Shown: positions 17,648-26,446, counted from the first letter of the stretch. The stretch: DNA of 64,000 nt from Streptomyces netropsis (GCF_014203545.1 NZ_JACHJG010000006.1:1-64000); one strand, 5' to 3'. Notes: generated by a model from the letters alone, not told the origin. Program-made: numbers and translations.

Positions 17648-17666
17648 TAAGGTTTGCCTTACCTAA
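17648..17666 (+). promoter_or_regulatory. iron box (DmdR/IdeR-type) for biosynthetic operon
   Basis: TAAGGTTTGCCTTACCTAA matches the iron-box consensus at 15-16 of 19 positions and is strongly palindromic at its ends. It lies about 170 bp before the dioxygenase start at 17837. An ATG at 17672 directly beside it is too close to be the usual start, unless the mRNA is leaderless. The importer and biosynthetic operons thus appear to share iron control. Confidence 0.82.
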
Positions 17667-17836
17667 ATTCGATGGTAGCTTCCTCGGCAACCGCTGACGT
17701 CGACTGCCGCGTTTCCGCCACAGCCGCACCCCCCTCGCAGGGCGTCGAGCGTGCTCCGCCCTGCCCTACGGCACCTCCTGCGCCGCACCCGGAAACGGAA
17801 CCTCCGCCCCTACCCCACGAAACGGATGAATTCGCC

Positions 17837-18829
17837 ATGAGCACGGGAGCCGCACCCGTCCGCCTGCTCGATGCCGCCTCGGCCGCCGAACTCCACCGGG
17901 CCGCCGCGAAGATCCTCACCGAATTCGGCACCTCCGCCACCTCCCCCGAACTCCTCGCCCGCGTCGCCGGATCGGCCGCGGACCTGAGCGAGCCGATCCG
18001 GCACCAACTGCGGCCCGTCGACACCGACGACGGCCTGTTCGTGCTGCGCGGCCTGGCCGTCGACGACACCGGCATCGGCCCGACGCCCGCGGGCTGGGCC
18101 ACCGCCGGGGACAGCGGAGCCGTCCACGACATCGTGATGCTGCTGCTCGCCACGGTCATGGGCGACCCCATCGCCTGGCAGGGTCAGCAGAACGGACGGT
18201 TCGTCCACAACATCGTCCCCGCCCCCGGTCACGAGCAGGAGCAGACCGGCGCCAGCAGCGACGTCCTCCTCAGCCCGCACACCGAGGACGCCTTCCACCC
18301 CGGCCGCGCCCATCTGCTGATGCTCGGTTGCATGCGCAACCACGACCACATCGCCACCACCGCCGCGAGCATCCGCAAGGTACGCCTGGACGACGCCGAC
18401 CTCGACACCCTCGCCCGCCCCGCGCTGCCGATCCTCCCCGACGACGCCTACACCGAGGCGCGCGGCTTCGAGGGACTCCCGCCGGACGTCCCCACCCTGT
18501 GGCGCTCCGCGGACGGCCTCACCCTGCGCTTCGACCCCGCCTACACCCCGCTGGAGCGGGCCACGCCCGGGCACCGCGCCGCCTACCGGCGCCTGGAGGC
18601 CGAACTCGCCCGCGTCTCGGTCGCGGTGAGCCTGGCCCCCGGCGAGGTCCTCGTCGTCGACAACGACCTCGTCGTGCACGGCAGGGTTCCCTTCAAGGCC
18701 CGCTACGACGGCACCGACCGCTGGCTCAAGCGCGCTTCCGTACGGGTCCTCGGCCGCGACACCCGTCCCCCGGCCGAGGCCGCCGAGCACGGCTACGGCC
18801 AGGCGGCCGTCGAGGCCCACGCCGCCTGA
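17837..18829 (+). CDS. Fe(II)/2-oxoglutarate dioxygenase, clavaminate-synthase/VioC type
   Basis: 330 residues. The facial-triad motif is SPHTED (His148, Glu150) with the distal His281 in VVDNDLVVHGRVPF and a 2-oxoglutarate-binding Arg in RWLKRA. The HxE rather than HxD triad is the hallmark of the clavaminate synthase / AsnO / VioC subgroup, which hydroxylates the beta or gamma carbon of free or carrier-bound amino acids. First gene of an iron-box operon with diaminopropionate genes, so an amino acid or its conjugate is the likely substrate. I chose the ATG at 17837 because similarity starts there. The 180-bp leader upstream also reads open, but it is low complexity. Confidence 0.85.
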   Translation: MSTGAAPVRLLDAASAAELHRAAAKILTEFGTSATSPELLARVAGSAADLSEPIRHQLRPVDTDDGLFVLRGLAVDDTGIGPTPAGWATAGDSGAVHDIVMLLLATVMGDPIAWQGQQNGRFVHNIVPAPGHEQEQTGASSDVLLSPHTEDAFHPGRAHLLMLGCMRNHDHIATTAASIRKVRLDDADLDTLARPALPILPDDAYTEARGFEGLPPDVPTLWRSADGLTLRFDPAYTPLERATPGHRAAYRRLEAELARVSVAVSLAPGEVLVVDNDLVVHGRVPFKARYDGTDRWLKRASVRVLGRDTRPPAEAAEHGYGQAAVEAHAA

Positions 18830-18866
18830 CCCCCCTTCCCGACGACCAGCAGACGAGGAGCGAGAC

Positions 18867-19910
18867 ATGACCGACATCACCGCCGCCACCGGCGACCCCT
18901 GCATATCCGACACGGCCGGCACACCCGCCGACGACACGACCCTGCGCCTGCTGTCCACCAGCGACCTCGCGGGCATCGACATCAGCCTCACCGACGTCGT
19001 CGACACGGTGGAGGGCGCCTACCGCACCCTGGCCGCCGGCCGGTCGGACAATCCGCGCAAGCTCACCGTCAAGCCCTCCGACGGTCACTCCGTCTCGTAC
19101 GCGATGCTCGGCCGCGACGGCTCCCGCGACGTCGTCGCCATCAAGACCTCGTACAAGCACGGCCTGCACAAGGGGCGCGAGGAGCAGCACTACTACACCT
19201 CGCTCACGCTCTACGACGACGTCACCGGCCTGCCCGTGGCGATGATGGACTGCGGCCGCATCGGCTCCCTGCGCACCCCGGCCGTCTCCGCCCTGCTGGC
19301 CCGCGAGTGCGCCGCCCCCGGGGCACGCAGCGCCCTGGTGATCGGCACCGGCACGCAAGGGCGGCTGGCCCTGCCGTTCCTGCTCACCACGCTGCCCGGC
19401 CTGGACCGGCTGATGCTCTTCGGCACCCACCCCCAAGGAATCGAGGCGGTCCGGACGCAGCTGCGCGCCCACTTCCCCGACCGGGACGTCGAGATCGTCA
19501 CCGACGCGCGGGCCGCCGCGTCGGACGCCGACGTCATCGTGGCCACGGCGGGCGCCCACACCCCCGCGGCGATCGAGGCCGACGACCTGAAGCCCGGCGC
19601 GCTGTCGATCCTCGTCGGCCACGGGCTGGCCCCCTCGACCCTGCTCCGCGCCGACCGCGTCGTGGCCACCAGCGAGGCCCAGATGAAGGTCACGGGCACC
19701 GACATGGCGGACGCCGACGGCAACTTCCCCGCCGTGGACACCGAGTTCCCCCCGGTCCTCGCGGGCGCCGCGGCCGGCCGCACCGCACCGGAACAGCGGA
19801 TCTTCGCCTACAACAGCGGCCTGGTCGTCACCGACATCGCCCTCGGCCACCGCTTCGCGCAGCTCGCCATCGAGCTGGGCCTGGGAACGCGGGTGCCGCT
19901 GTGGCGGTGA
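18867..19910 (+). CDS. sbnB: SbnB-like N-((2S)-2-amino-2-carboxyethyl)-L-glutamate dehydrogenase
   Basis: 347 residues of the ornithine cyclodeaminase / mu-crystallin family. A Rossmann NAD motif VIGTGTQG is at 158-165, the conserved DCGRIGSLRTPAVSALLA before it, and AIKTSYKHGL near 91. In staphyloferrin B biosynthesis SbnB oxidises ACEGA to L-2,3-diaminopropionate and 2-oxoglutarate. The SbnA partner two genes downstream supports this reading over ornithine cyclodeaminase. GAGGAG lies 7 bp before the ATG. Its stop overlaps the next start as GTGA. The family call is firm; the exact reaction is inferred from the pairing. Confidence 0.82.
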   Translation: MTDITAATGDPCISDTAGTPADDTTLRLLSTSDLAGIDISLTDVVDTVEGAYRTLAAGRSDNPRKLTVKPSDGHSVSYAMLGRDGSRDVVAIKTSYKHGLHKGREEQHYYTSLTLYDDVTGLPVAMMDCGRIGSLRTPAVSALLARECAAPGARSALVIGTGTQGRLALPFLLTTLPGLDRLMLFGTHPQGIEAVRTQLRAHFPDRDVEIVTDARAAASDADVIVATAGAHTPAAIEADDLKPGALSILVGHGLAPSTLLRADRVVATSEAQMKVTGTDMADADGNFPAVDTEFPPVLAGAAAGRTAPEQRIFAYNSGLVVTDIALGHRFAQLAIELGLGTRVPLWR

Positions 19911-21295
19911 CCGGCATACCCCTCCCCCTCGTGCCCACGCTGCCCGCGCACCCCGACCTCCAGACGGACGCGGTCCTCGACAGCGGTCTGCTGCACGAGC
20001 TGGCCCACGCCTTCGGCGGCCCCTTCCACTTCCTGCTCCCGCACCGCTTCGACGACAACCTCGCCGCCTTCCGGACGGCGCTGGACGAGGCCGGGGTGGA
20101 CGGGCGCGTGTACTACGCGAAGAAGGCCAACAAGGCCGCCGCGTGGATCGAACGCTGCGCGGCCACCGGCACCGGAGTGGACGTCGCGAGCCTCGGCGAA
20201 CTCCGCGAGGTCCTCGGCCACGGAGTGCGCGGCGAGAACGTCGTGGTGACCGGCCCGGCCAAGAACGAGGAACTGCTGCGGATCGCCGTCCTCCAGGGCG
20301 CCCTGACCGCCGTCGACTGCCTCGACGAGTTGGACCGGCTCATCGCGCTGGCGCGCACCGGCGCGGTCCGCCCCGCCCGGCTGCTGTTGCGCCGGCTCCC
20401 CCCGGCGCAGCCCCACAGCCGCTTCGGTATGGACGAGGCCGAGCTGGCCCAGGCGCTGGAGAGGTGTGTACGGGCGGGCGACGCCGTCCGGATGGAGGGG
20501 TTCAGCTTCCATCTGTCCGGCTACGCCACGCAGCCGCGCGCCGACCTCGCCGGGCAGCTCGTCGACCTCTGCCTCAAGGCCCGCGTCATGGGGCTCCAGG
20601 CCGACCGGATCAGCATCGGCGGCGGATTCGCCGTCGACTACGCGGCGGCCGACGACTGGCACGCCTTCCTGGCGGCGCAGCGGCCCGAGCACTACCACGC
20701 CCGCAAGGCCTTCTCGGCCCCCGACTTCTACCCGTACCACTCGCCGGTCGCCGGGGCGGACGCCCTGCGGGCCGTCCTGTCCGCCGTCCCCGAGGGCGGC
20801 CACGACAGCCTGGCGAGCAGACTCCGCGAGACCGGCACCCTCGTGCTGATGGAGCCCGGGCGGGCACTGCTGGACCGGGCCGGTGCCTCCGTCTTCCGCG
20901 TCCAGGGGGTCAAGGACCGCGACGGGTACGGGATCCTCACCGTCGACGGGACGAGCCTCAGCCTCTCCGAACAGTGGTTCAACAGCGAGTACCTCCCGGA
21001 CCCGGTGCTGGTGACCCCGGACGGGCGGGCACGGCCCGACCCGGCCGGCACCGGGGCCTTCCCCGCGGCCGTGGGGGGTGCGAGCTGTCTGGAGTCGGAT
21101 CTGCTCACCTGGCGCAAAATCCCCTTCCCCACCCGTCCCTCGGTCGGTGACCTGCTGGTCTACCCCAACACCGCCGGGTACCAGATGGACTCCAACGAGT
21201 CGCCGTTCCACGATCTGCCGCTGCCGCCCAAGGTCGTCCTCGACGACACCGGCGGGCGGCCGCGCTGGCGCCTGGACCGCCGCCCCGCCTGCTGA
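19907..21295 (+). CDS. fold-III PLP decarboxylase (SbnH / Y4yA-like)
   Basis: 462 residues with the alanine-racemase-fold decarboxylase plan. The PLP lysine motif is VYYAKKANK (Lys73), then HSRFGM, FHLSGYA (the FHVGS equivalent), SIGGGF (phosphate loop) and EPGRALLD. In staphyloferrin B the related SbnH removes CO2 from a citryl-diaminopropionate intermediate. From memory, rhizobial Y4yA is a closer long relative, found beside a cysteine-synthase-like gene. The substrate here could be diaminopropionate or a conjugate of it. The GTG at 19907 overlaps the sbnB stop; GTG 19901 is possible. Confidence 0.8.
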   Translation: MTGIPLPLVPTLPAHPDLQTDAVLDSGLLHELAHAFGGPFHFLLPHRFDDNLAAFRTALDEAGVDGRVYYAKKANKAAAWIERCAATGTGVDVASLGELREVLGHGVRGENVVVTGPAKNEELLRIAVLQGALTAVDCLDELDRLIALARTGAVRPARLLLRRLPPAQPHSRFGMDEAELAQALERCVRAGDAVRMEGFSFHLSGYATQPRADLAGQLVDLCLKARVMGLQADRISIGGGFAVDYAAADDWHAFLAAQRPEHYHARKAFSAPDFYPYHSPVAGADALRAVLSAVPEGGHDSLASRLRETGTLVLMEPGRALLDRAGASVFRVQGVKDRDGYGILTVDGTSLSLSEQWFNSEYLPDPVLVTPDGRARPDPAGTGAFPAAVGGASCLESDLLTWRKIPFPTRPSVGDLLVYPNTAGYQMDSNESPFHDLPLPPKVVLDDTGGRPRWRLDRRPAC

Positions 21296-21331
21296 CATCC
21301 CTCCGCCCCGCCTGCCACAGGAGCTCTCCCC

Positions 21332-22357
21332 ATGAACGAGGCACTGACGCGCCCCGCCGTGGTCTCCCGCATATCCGACCTCATCGGATACACCCCGCTG
21401 TTCGAGCTGTGCCGCACCGAGAACGGCAGCCGGCTGCTCCTCAAACTGGAGATGTACAACCCGACCGGCACCGCCAAGATCCGCATGGCCCGTCAGATGG
21501 TGCTCGACGCCGAGGCCCGCGGCGAACTGCGCCCCGGCGGCCGCATCATCGAGTCCACCTCCGGCAACACCGGCCTGGGTCTCGCCGTCATCGCCGCCGA
21601 GCGCGGCTACACCTTCACCGCCGTCGTCGACAACCACGCCTGCGTGGATAAGCTGCGCGGGATGAAGGCACTGGGCACCGAACTCGTCTATGTCGTCGAC
21701 GACGGCGCCGAGGAGCTCGCCACCGCCGCCCGCGAGGAGCTCGCGGAGGACATGGCCCGCGGCCAGGACAACACCATCTTCACCGAGCAGCACAACAACC
21801 CCAGCAACGGCGTCGGCTACTTCCCCGTGGCCCACGAACTCCACCAGGCCCTCGACGGCGGCATCGACGTCCTCATCGGTGCGGTCGGCACCGGCGGCGC
21901 CCTGTGCGGCACCACCCGGGAGCTGCGCAAGCTCGTCCCCGGCGTGCGGACGATCGGTGTGGAGCCCAAGGGTTCCATCGCCTTCGGCGGCCCCGCCCAC
22001 GACTACTACCAGTCCGGCACCGGCACCCCCGAGGGTGCCGAGATCGGTGCGCTGGTCGACTTCGGCCTGATCGACGAGGGCGTGAAGGTCGGGGACGTCG
22101 AGGCGTTCGCGACCGCCCGCGTCGTCGCCCGTACCGGCCTGCTCATCGGCGGCTCCGCCGGCGGCGTCGTGCACGAGGCGCTGACCCGCCTGCCGTCGCT
22201 GCCGCCGGGCAGCACCATGGTCGCGCTGGTCAACGACGGCGGCGAGAAGTACATGGACACCGTCTTCAACGACGACTGGATGAACGCCCGGAATCTGATC
22301 GACCCCGCCGTGGAGCGCGAGATCGACGAAACGCTGACCAAGCTCCGCAGGAACTGA
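21332..22357 (+). CDS. sbnA: SbnA-like PLP enzyme, diaminopropionate (ACEGA) synthase
   Basis: 341 residues of the cysteine-synthase fold (type II PLP). The Schiff-base lysine is in NPTGTAKIR (Lys49), the substrate loop is STSGNTG, and the phosphate loop is GAVGTGGALCG. SbnA joins O-phosphoserine to glutamate to give ACEGA, the SbnB substrate. The pairing with SbnB in one operon argues for that role rather than cysteine synthesis. AGGAG lies 6-7 bp before the ATG. The stop overlaps the exporter start (TGATG). Confidence 0.83.
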   Translation: MNEALTRPAVVSRISDLIGYTPLFELCRTENGSRLLLKLEMYNPTGTAKIRMARQMVLDAEARGELRPGGRIIESTSGNTGLGLAVIAAERGYTFTAVVDNHACVDKLRGMKALGTELVYVVDDGAEELATAAREELAEDMARGQDNTIFTEQHNNPSNGVGYFPVAHELHQALDGGIDVLIGAVGTGGALCGTTRELRKLVPGVRTIGVEPKGSIAFGGPAHDYYQSGTGTPEGAEIGALVDFGLIDEGVKVGDVEAFATARVVARTGLLIGGSAGGVVHEALTRLPSLPPGSTMVALVNDGGEKYMDTVFNDDWMNARNLIDPAVEREIDETLTKLRRN

Positions 22358-23778
22358 TGCCCTCCATGCAGCCGCTCACCCTCCTCCGCGACAGCCGCGC
22401 GCTGGCCACCCTCGCCGTCCCCCTCGTCCTCACCCAACTCGCCCAGGTCGCGCTGACGACCACCGACACGGTGATGATGGGCCTGCTCGGCACCCAGGCC
22501 CTGGCGGCCGGCGGGCTGGCCATCGTCGTCTTCAACCAGCTGCGCACCATGGGCGTGGGCCTCGTGACCTCGGTGGGCAACCGGATCGCGGCCGCCGCGG
22601 CCCGTGCCGAGCGGGCCGAAGCGAAGGACACCGACGCGGTGGCGGGGGACGAGGAGGTCGTCAGGATCGTCCGCGCGAGCATGGCGGTGGCCACGCTCGC
22701 CGGACTGGTCGGGGCCGTCCTCATGGTCCTCATCGGGCAGGCCCTCACGTGGCTCGGCCAGGACGCCGCGGTCGCCGACCGCGCCCAGACGGTGCTGTTG
22801 GCGCTGGCCCCCGGGCTGCTGCCGTGTCTGTGGTTCCAGGCGATCCGGCAGTTCACCGTCGGCATGCGCCGCCCGCAGGCGCTGCTGCAGATCACCATCG
22901 CCTCGGTCGCCGTCAACGCCGGCCTCAACTGGCTGCTGATCCACGGCACCTGGGGGCTGCCCGAACTGGGCCTGCCCGGCATCGGCGTGGCCACCTCTAC
23001 CGTCTACCTCCTCTCCTTCCTCGCCCTGTACCTCTCGGCGAAGAGGGACACCGTCCTCGCCCCGCTGCTCAGCCTCAACGTCCTGAAGGCCGACCGCGCG
23101 ACCGTGCGCGAACTCGTCCGGCTGGGCATACCCATCGCCGCGACCTACGGTTCGGAGGCCGGTTTCTTCTCGGTCACCGCCCTGATGGCCGGTTCCTTCG
23201 GCAGTGCCGCCCTCGCCGCCCACACCGCCGTGAACCAGCTCGTCTACATCGTCTTCCAGGTCGCCGTCGGGCTCTCCCACGCCGCGTCCATCAACGTCAG
23301 CCGCGAGCTCGCCCTCGGCCGTCCCGACGCCGCCCGGCGCATCAAGAACACCGCCCTCGCCTGTGCCGCCGCCGTCATGGCCGTCGTCGCCGTCGTCTAC
23401 GCCACGCTGCCCGACCTGGTGCTGCGCCCGTTCCTCGACGCCGACGCCGCGGGCGACGACAAGGCCGTCACGATCGCCACCCAACTGCTCTTCGTCATCG
23501 CCTTCCTCCAGTTCTTCGACTGCGCCCAGAACATCGGCGTCGGTCTGCTGCGTGGCCTCGACGACACCAAGAGCGGCTTCCGCATCACCCTCATCGGCTA
23601 CTGGCTCGTCGGTCTGCCCGCCGCCTGGCTGCTGGGGTACGCGGCGGGACTCGACACCCTCGGCATCTGGCTCGGTCTGCTCGTCGGCCTCGCCACCACG
23701 GCGGTCCTGCTGCTGCGCCGCTACGGCATCGGGCTGCGCGCCCGCAGCCTCGCCCAGGAGCCCGTCGCCGCAGGTTAG
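22357..23778 (+). CDS. MATE-family efflux transporter
   Basis: 473 residues with twelve predicted membrane segments in two six-helix halves. LAVPLVLTQLAQVALTTTDTVMMGLLG at the N terminus and YGSEAGFFSVTALMAGSFGSAALAAHTAVNQ at the start of the second half are the NorM/DinF signatures. MATE proteins export small organic molecules in exchange for Na+ or H+. Translationally coupled to sbnA, so it most likely exports the operon's product. This is the last gene before a terminator-like hairpin. Confidence 0.92.
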   Translation: MPSMQPLTLLRDSRALATLAVPLVLTQLAQVALTTTDTVMMGLLGTQALAAGGLAIVVFNQLRTMGVGLVTSVGNRIAAAAARAERAEAKDTDAVAGDEEVVRIVRASMAVATLAGLVGAVLMVLIGQALTWLGQDAAVADRAQTVLLALAPGLLPCLWFQAIRQFTVGMRRPQALLQITIASVAVNAGLNWLLIHGTWGLPELGLPGIGVATSTVYLLSFLALYLSAKRDTVLAPLLSLNVLKADRATVRELVRLGIPIAATYGSEAGFFSVTALMAGSFGSAALAAHTAVNQLVYIVFQVAVGLSHAASINVSRELALGRPDAARRIKNTALACAAAVMAVVAVVYATLPDLVLRPFLDADAAGDDKAVTIATQLLFVIAFLQFFDCAQNIGVGLLRGLDDTKSGFRITLIGYWLVGLPAAWLLGYAAGLDTLGIWLGLLVGLATTAVLLLRRYGIGLRARSLAQEPVAAG

Positions 23779-23793
23779 GCGTGCTCGGCACCG

Positions 23794-23837
23794 GCCCCGA
23801 TACCGGCGCGGCCCCGGCCGCCCGGATCGGGGCTTTG
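23794..23837 (+). terminator. rho-independent-like terminator of the biosynthetic operon
   Basis: GCCCCGAT and ATCGGGGC form an 8-bp outer stem, enclosing a GC-rich inner segment, followed directly by TTTG. It begins 15 bp after the MATE stop codon. Confidence 0.65.
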
Positions 23838-24141
23838 CCTGTTTGGTACCGGTTCCGTCCCCGTCCCGACCGCGTCCGACCCGTATTGACGGCTTGACCG
23901 GCGCCCATCACCATGGGTTTCCCCCCTGGCGCCGAGGGAGTGCTGATGACGGTCGGCGGGTCCGACTCCTCGCCCGCAGGGGCGAACAGCTCGACGATTC
24001 CGTTCCTCCGCCGGCCGAGGGCGACGCGCGTGGACCGCCGCCGGGAAGCCGAAAGAACGGTACGGCGCCCCCTGGAAAGAGCAAAACGGTCCGGCCCTGG
24101 CAAGTCCATCATCACACCTACCAGCAGGAGGAGTTGGCGCG
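23838..24141. other. intergenic, no gene seen
   Basis: About 300 bases between the terminator and the ligase gene. One short open frame is present but it lacks a ribosome site and normal codon bias. A possible promoter lies near 23885 (TTGACGG). Otherwise I see nothing. Confidence 0.5.
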
Positions 24142-25308
24142 ATGGGCGATGGGACGATACGGCACATCGGCTCTTCGAGTGATCCGCCGCTTTCGACGTC
24201 CGACGACATACCCACCCTGGGCGTCGAGGAGGAGTTCGTCCTCGTCGACAGCCACTCGCGAGCCGCGGTCAGCTGCGCGCCGGTGGTCATCAAGGGCGCC
24301 CAGGGCGTCCTCGGCGACCAGATCGGCGCCGAGATCTTCCCGACCATGATCGAGACGCGCACCCACCCCGTCACCACGCTCGACGGCCTGTACAAGGAGT
24401 TATACCGGCTGCGTGCGGGCGTCGCGGCGGCCGCCGCCGAGTACGGCTGCCGGGCGGTGGCGTCGGGCACCGTGATCGTTCCCCCCAAGGGCCCGATCGA
24501 GGTCACCGACCAGACCCGCTATCTACGGATGGCCACCGAGTACGGTCCGCTGGTCAACGGGGACCAGGGCACCGGCGTCTGCGGGTGCCACATCCACGTC
24601 GGGGTCGCCGACCGGGAACAGGCCGTTCAGCTCGCCAACCACCTCCGGCCCTGGCTGCCCGCGCTCCAGGCACTCGCCGCCAACTCGCCGTTCCACGCGG
24701 GCCGGGACAGCGGATACGCCAGCTGGCGGACGATGCGCTGGGCCCAGTGGCCGGGCGCCGGGCCCACTCCCCTGCTCCCCGACGCGACGGCGTACGACAC
24801 GCTCGTGGACTCCCTCGTCACCTCCGGCATGCTGGTGGACCGCAGGATGGTCTATTGGTACGCCCGCCCCTCCGAGCACTACCCCACCGTGGAGATCCGG
24901 GTGACCGACGTCAACGCCGACGTGGACACCGTGATCCTGCTGGCCGGCCTGACGCGCGCGCTGGCAGCGGTGCTGCTGGCCGACGTACGGCGCGGCGTCC
25001 CGGCACCCGGCGTCCTCGACTCCCTGCTGCGCGCGGCGCACTGGCGGGCGGCCCGGGACGGGCTGACCGGGCGCGGCGTGGACCCGGCGACCGGGGGCCG
25101 CCATCCGGCCGCCGAACCCGTCGACCGGCTTCTGCGCCGCGCCGCGCCCGCCCTGGAGGCGGCGGGCGATCTGTCCCTCGTCCGGGACCTGTGGCAGCGC
25201 CGACGTGTGCTCGGCGGCGGCGCCGACCGGCAGCGGGAGGCGTTCCGCCGACGCGGCGACCTGCGGGACGTCGTGGACCTGCTCACCGTGACCGCCGACC
25301 GGAGCTGA
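24142..25308 (+). CDS. YbdK-type carboxylate-amine ligase (GCS2 family)
   Basis: 388 residues of the glutamate-cysteine ligase 2 / YbdK family. LGVEEEFVLVD holds the metal-binding Glu residues, and TGVCGCHIHVGV and TVEIRVTDVNADVD the other conserved active-site strands. These enzymes join an amino acid carboxylate to an amine using ATP. Some show weak gamma-glutamylcysteine ligase activity, and most have unknown substrates. GGAGGAG is 9 bp before the ATG. It lies downstream of the metallophore-like operon but beyond its terminator, so a link is possible but not shown. Confidence 0.88.
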   Translation: MGDGTIRHIGSSSDPPLSTSDDIPTLGVEEEFVLVDSHSRAAVSCAPVVIKGAQGVLGDQIGAEIFPTMIETRTHPVTTLDGLYKELYRLRAGVAAAAAEYGCRAVASGTVIVPPKGPIEVTDQTRYLRMATEYGPLVNGDQGTGVCGCHIHVGVADREQAVQLANHLRPWLPALQALAANSPFHAGRDSGYASWRTMRWAQWPGAGPTPLLPDATAYDTLVDSLVTSGMLVDRRMVYWYARPSEHYPTVEIRVTDVNADVDTVILLAGLTRALAAVLLADVRRGVPAPGVLDSLLRAAHWRAARDGLTGRGVDPATGGRHPAAEPVDRLLRRAAPALEAAGDLSLVRDLWQRRRVLGGGADRQREAFRRRGDLRDVVDLLTVTADRS

Positions 25309-25337
25309 CGCCCGGGCGACGCCCGTCCCCCCGGGCG
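25309..25337. terminator. hairpin between convergent genes
   Basis: CGCCCGGG and CCCGGGCG, separated by 13 nt, start immediately after the ligase stop. They lie between two genes that face each other, so the hairpin may stop both transcripts. Confidence 0.5.
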
Positions 25338-25358
25338 GCGGCCCGTCCGGCCACTTGT

Positions 25359-26015
25359 TCAGCGGCCCAACAGACCGCCGGTGACACCGGTGACACCACC
25401 GAGCAGCCCGTCGACCACACCGCTCAGCGGCGCCTGCCGCTGAGCGGACTCGCCGCCCGCCGGCCGTGCCGCCGGCGCGGCGGGCGCACCGGGCGCGGGC
25501 GCCGGCGGCGGGGGCACGGCCCGCTCGGGTGCGGAGGCCGCCCCGGACACCCCGGATGCCACGCCGGATACGGCATCGGTGGCGGCATCGGTGGCGGCAT
25601 CGGTGGCGACGGCCGGGAGGGAGGACACATCGGGCAGGGAAGGGCCCGCCGGCGCCCCGGCCGCCCGCCCCGGCTCTTCGGCGCGCACCGGCGGTGTCGC
25701 GGCCGCCGTCGGCTGTCTCACCGTGTGCCCGACCTTCGGTTCCGCGGAGAAGGTGACGTCGGACGGCCCGGCGGGCTTCGCCTCGGCCGGCTTCCCGCTC
25801 CTGTCCCGGTGCGTGGCCGCGGTGGGCTCGGCCGTGCCGTCGACGGGGTCGGGCATCGGCTCGAAACGGGGATCGGACCGCGCTTCGGCGGCGGTGTTGC
25901 CGCCCGTCGTCTGGAAGGTGAAGGCCAGCGCCCCCGCCACGCCCATCATGGTGGCCGCTTTGATCGCCGTGGCATGTGCGCGCATCACACGGTTGGGCTG
26001 CCTGTGCCTACCCAT
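25359..26015 (-). CDS. membrane-anchored or secreted Ala/Pro-rich protein, unknown
   Basis: 218 residues. Basic N terminus, one hydrophobic stretch (about 18-36, IKAATMMGVAGALAFTF), then a long Ala/Pro/Thr/Glu-rich extracytoplasmic tail ending in GGLLGR. Mid-chain is an ATDA triple repeat coded by the 12-bp DNA repeat at 25571-25606. The C-terminal LSGVVDGLLGGVTGVTGGLLG is hydrophobic and glycine-rich. The ATG at 26015 has GGAGG 7 bp upstream. Low sequence complexity gives no functional clue; a wall- or matrix-associated role is a guess. Confidence 0.6.
   Translation of the reverse strand: MGRHRQPNRVMRAHATAIKAATMMGVAGALAFTFQTTGGNTAAEARSDPRFEPMPDPVDGTAEPTAATHRDRSGKPAEAKPAGPSDVTFSAEPKVGHTVRQPTAAATPPVRAEEPGRAAGAPAGPSLPDVSSLPAVATDAATDAATDAVSGVASGVSGAASAPERAVPPPPAPAPGAPAAPAARPAGGESAQRQAPLSGVVDGLLGGVTGVTGGLLGR
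25571..25606. repeat. 12-bp in-frame tandem repeat x3
   Basis: Three exact copies of CGGCATCGGTGG inside the preceding gene, read on the minus strand as Ala-Thr-Asp-Ala repeats. The repeat is multiple-of-three, so copy-number change keeps the frame. Confidence 0.8.
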
Positions 26016-26090
26016 AGGGCTTCCTCCGGGTCGTACCGCTCGCTGTGAGGCACCAGTAATACTGTGGAGCGAGGCTCCCGCGATGGCTTA

Positions 26091-26251
26091 TACGGACTTG
26101 TTACACAGCGGCATACGGACCTGGTACACAGGGCGACTTGGTACGGACGAAGAGGGCCGATACCACCGATACGGCCGACAAGCCGACCCAACTGGCCACA
26201 CTTTCCTCCTGGTTCACGCCATTCGAACGCAACAGGCCTGCCGTTACGGAC
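26091..26251. promoter_or_regulatory. cluster of TACGGAC heptamers in the divergent spacer
   Basis: TACGGAC occurs at 26091, 26114, 26142 and 26245 in the 430-bp gap between the divergent gene at 26015 and the TRIC gene at 26447. The first two lie in an imperfect 23-bp tandem repeat (TACGGACyTGkTACACAG core). Such clustering suggests an operator array. No binding protein can be named. I see no gene in this gap. Confidence 0.4.
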
Positions 26252-26446
26252 GATTCCTTGAGGGCCGACGTCGTTTTCGCGCCAGGACGCGTGGTCCACG
26301 GCACGGCTCTCTCATACCTTCGGCCACCCCCGTTCTGGCCGAATGGCGGAGGTGGAGCGGCCCCGGACGCTGGTTGACTCGGCGGGTTCGTACCGGACGA
26401 CGACGTCCGTTCCCCAGCCCCACGCGATCACGAAACGGAACGGGCC

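Noticed and set aside
17654..17836. N-terminal extension of the dioxygenase beginning at the iron box
   Set aside because: The start codon would lie inside the operator, and the 61 residues are low-complexity Pro/Ala with no family similarity.
17837..23778. Complete staphyloferrin B pathway
   Set aside because: The IucA/IucC-type synthetases (SbnC, E, F) and citrate synthase (SbnG) are absent, so only the diaminopropionate and decarboxylase parts are shared.
26064..26304. Short open frames in the spacer with the TACGGAC repeats
   Set aside because: No ribosome sites, mixed codon bias, and they overlap the repeat array.
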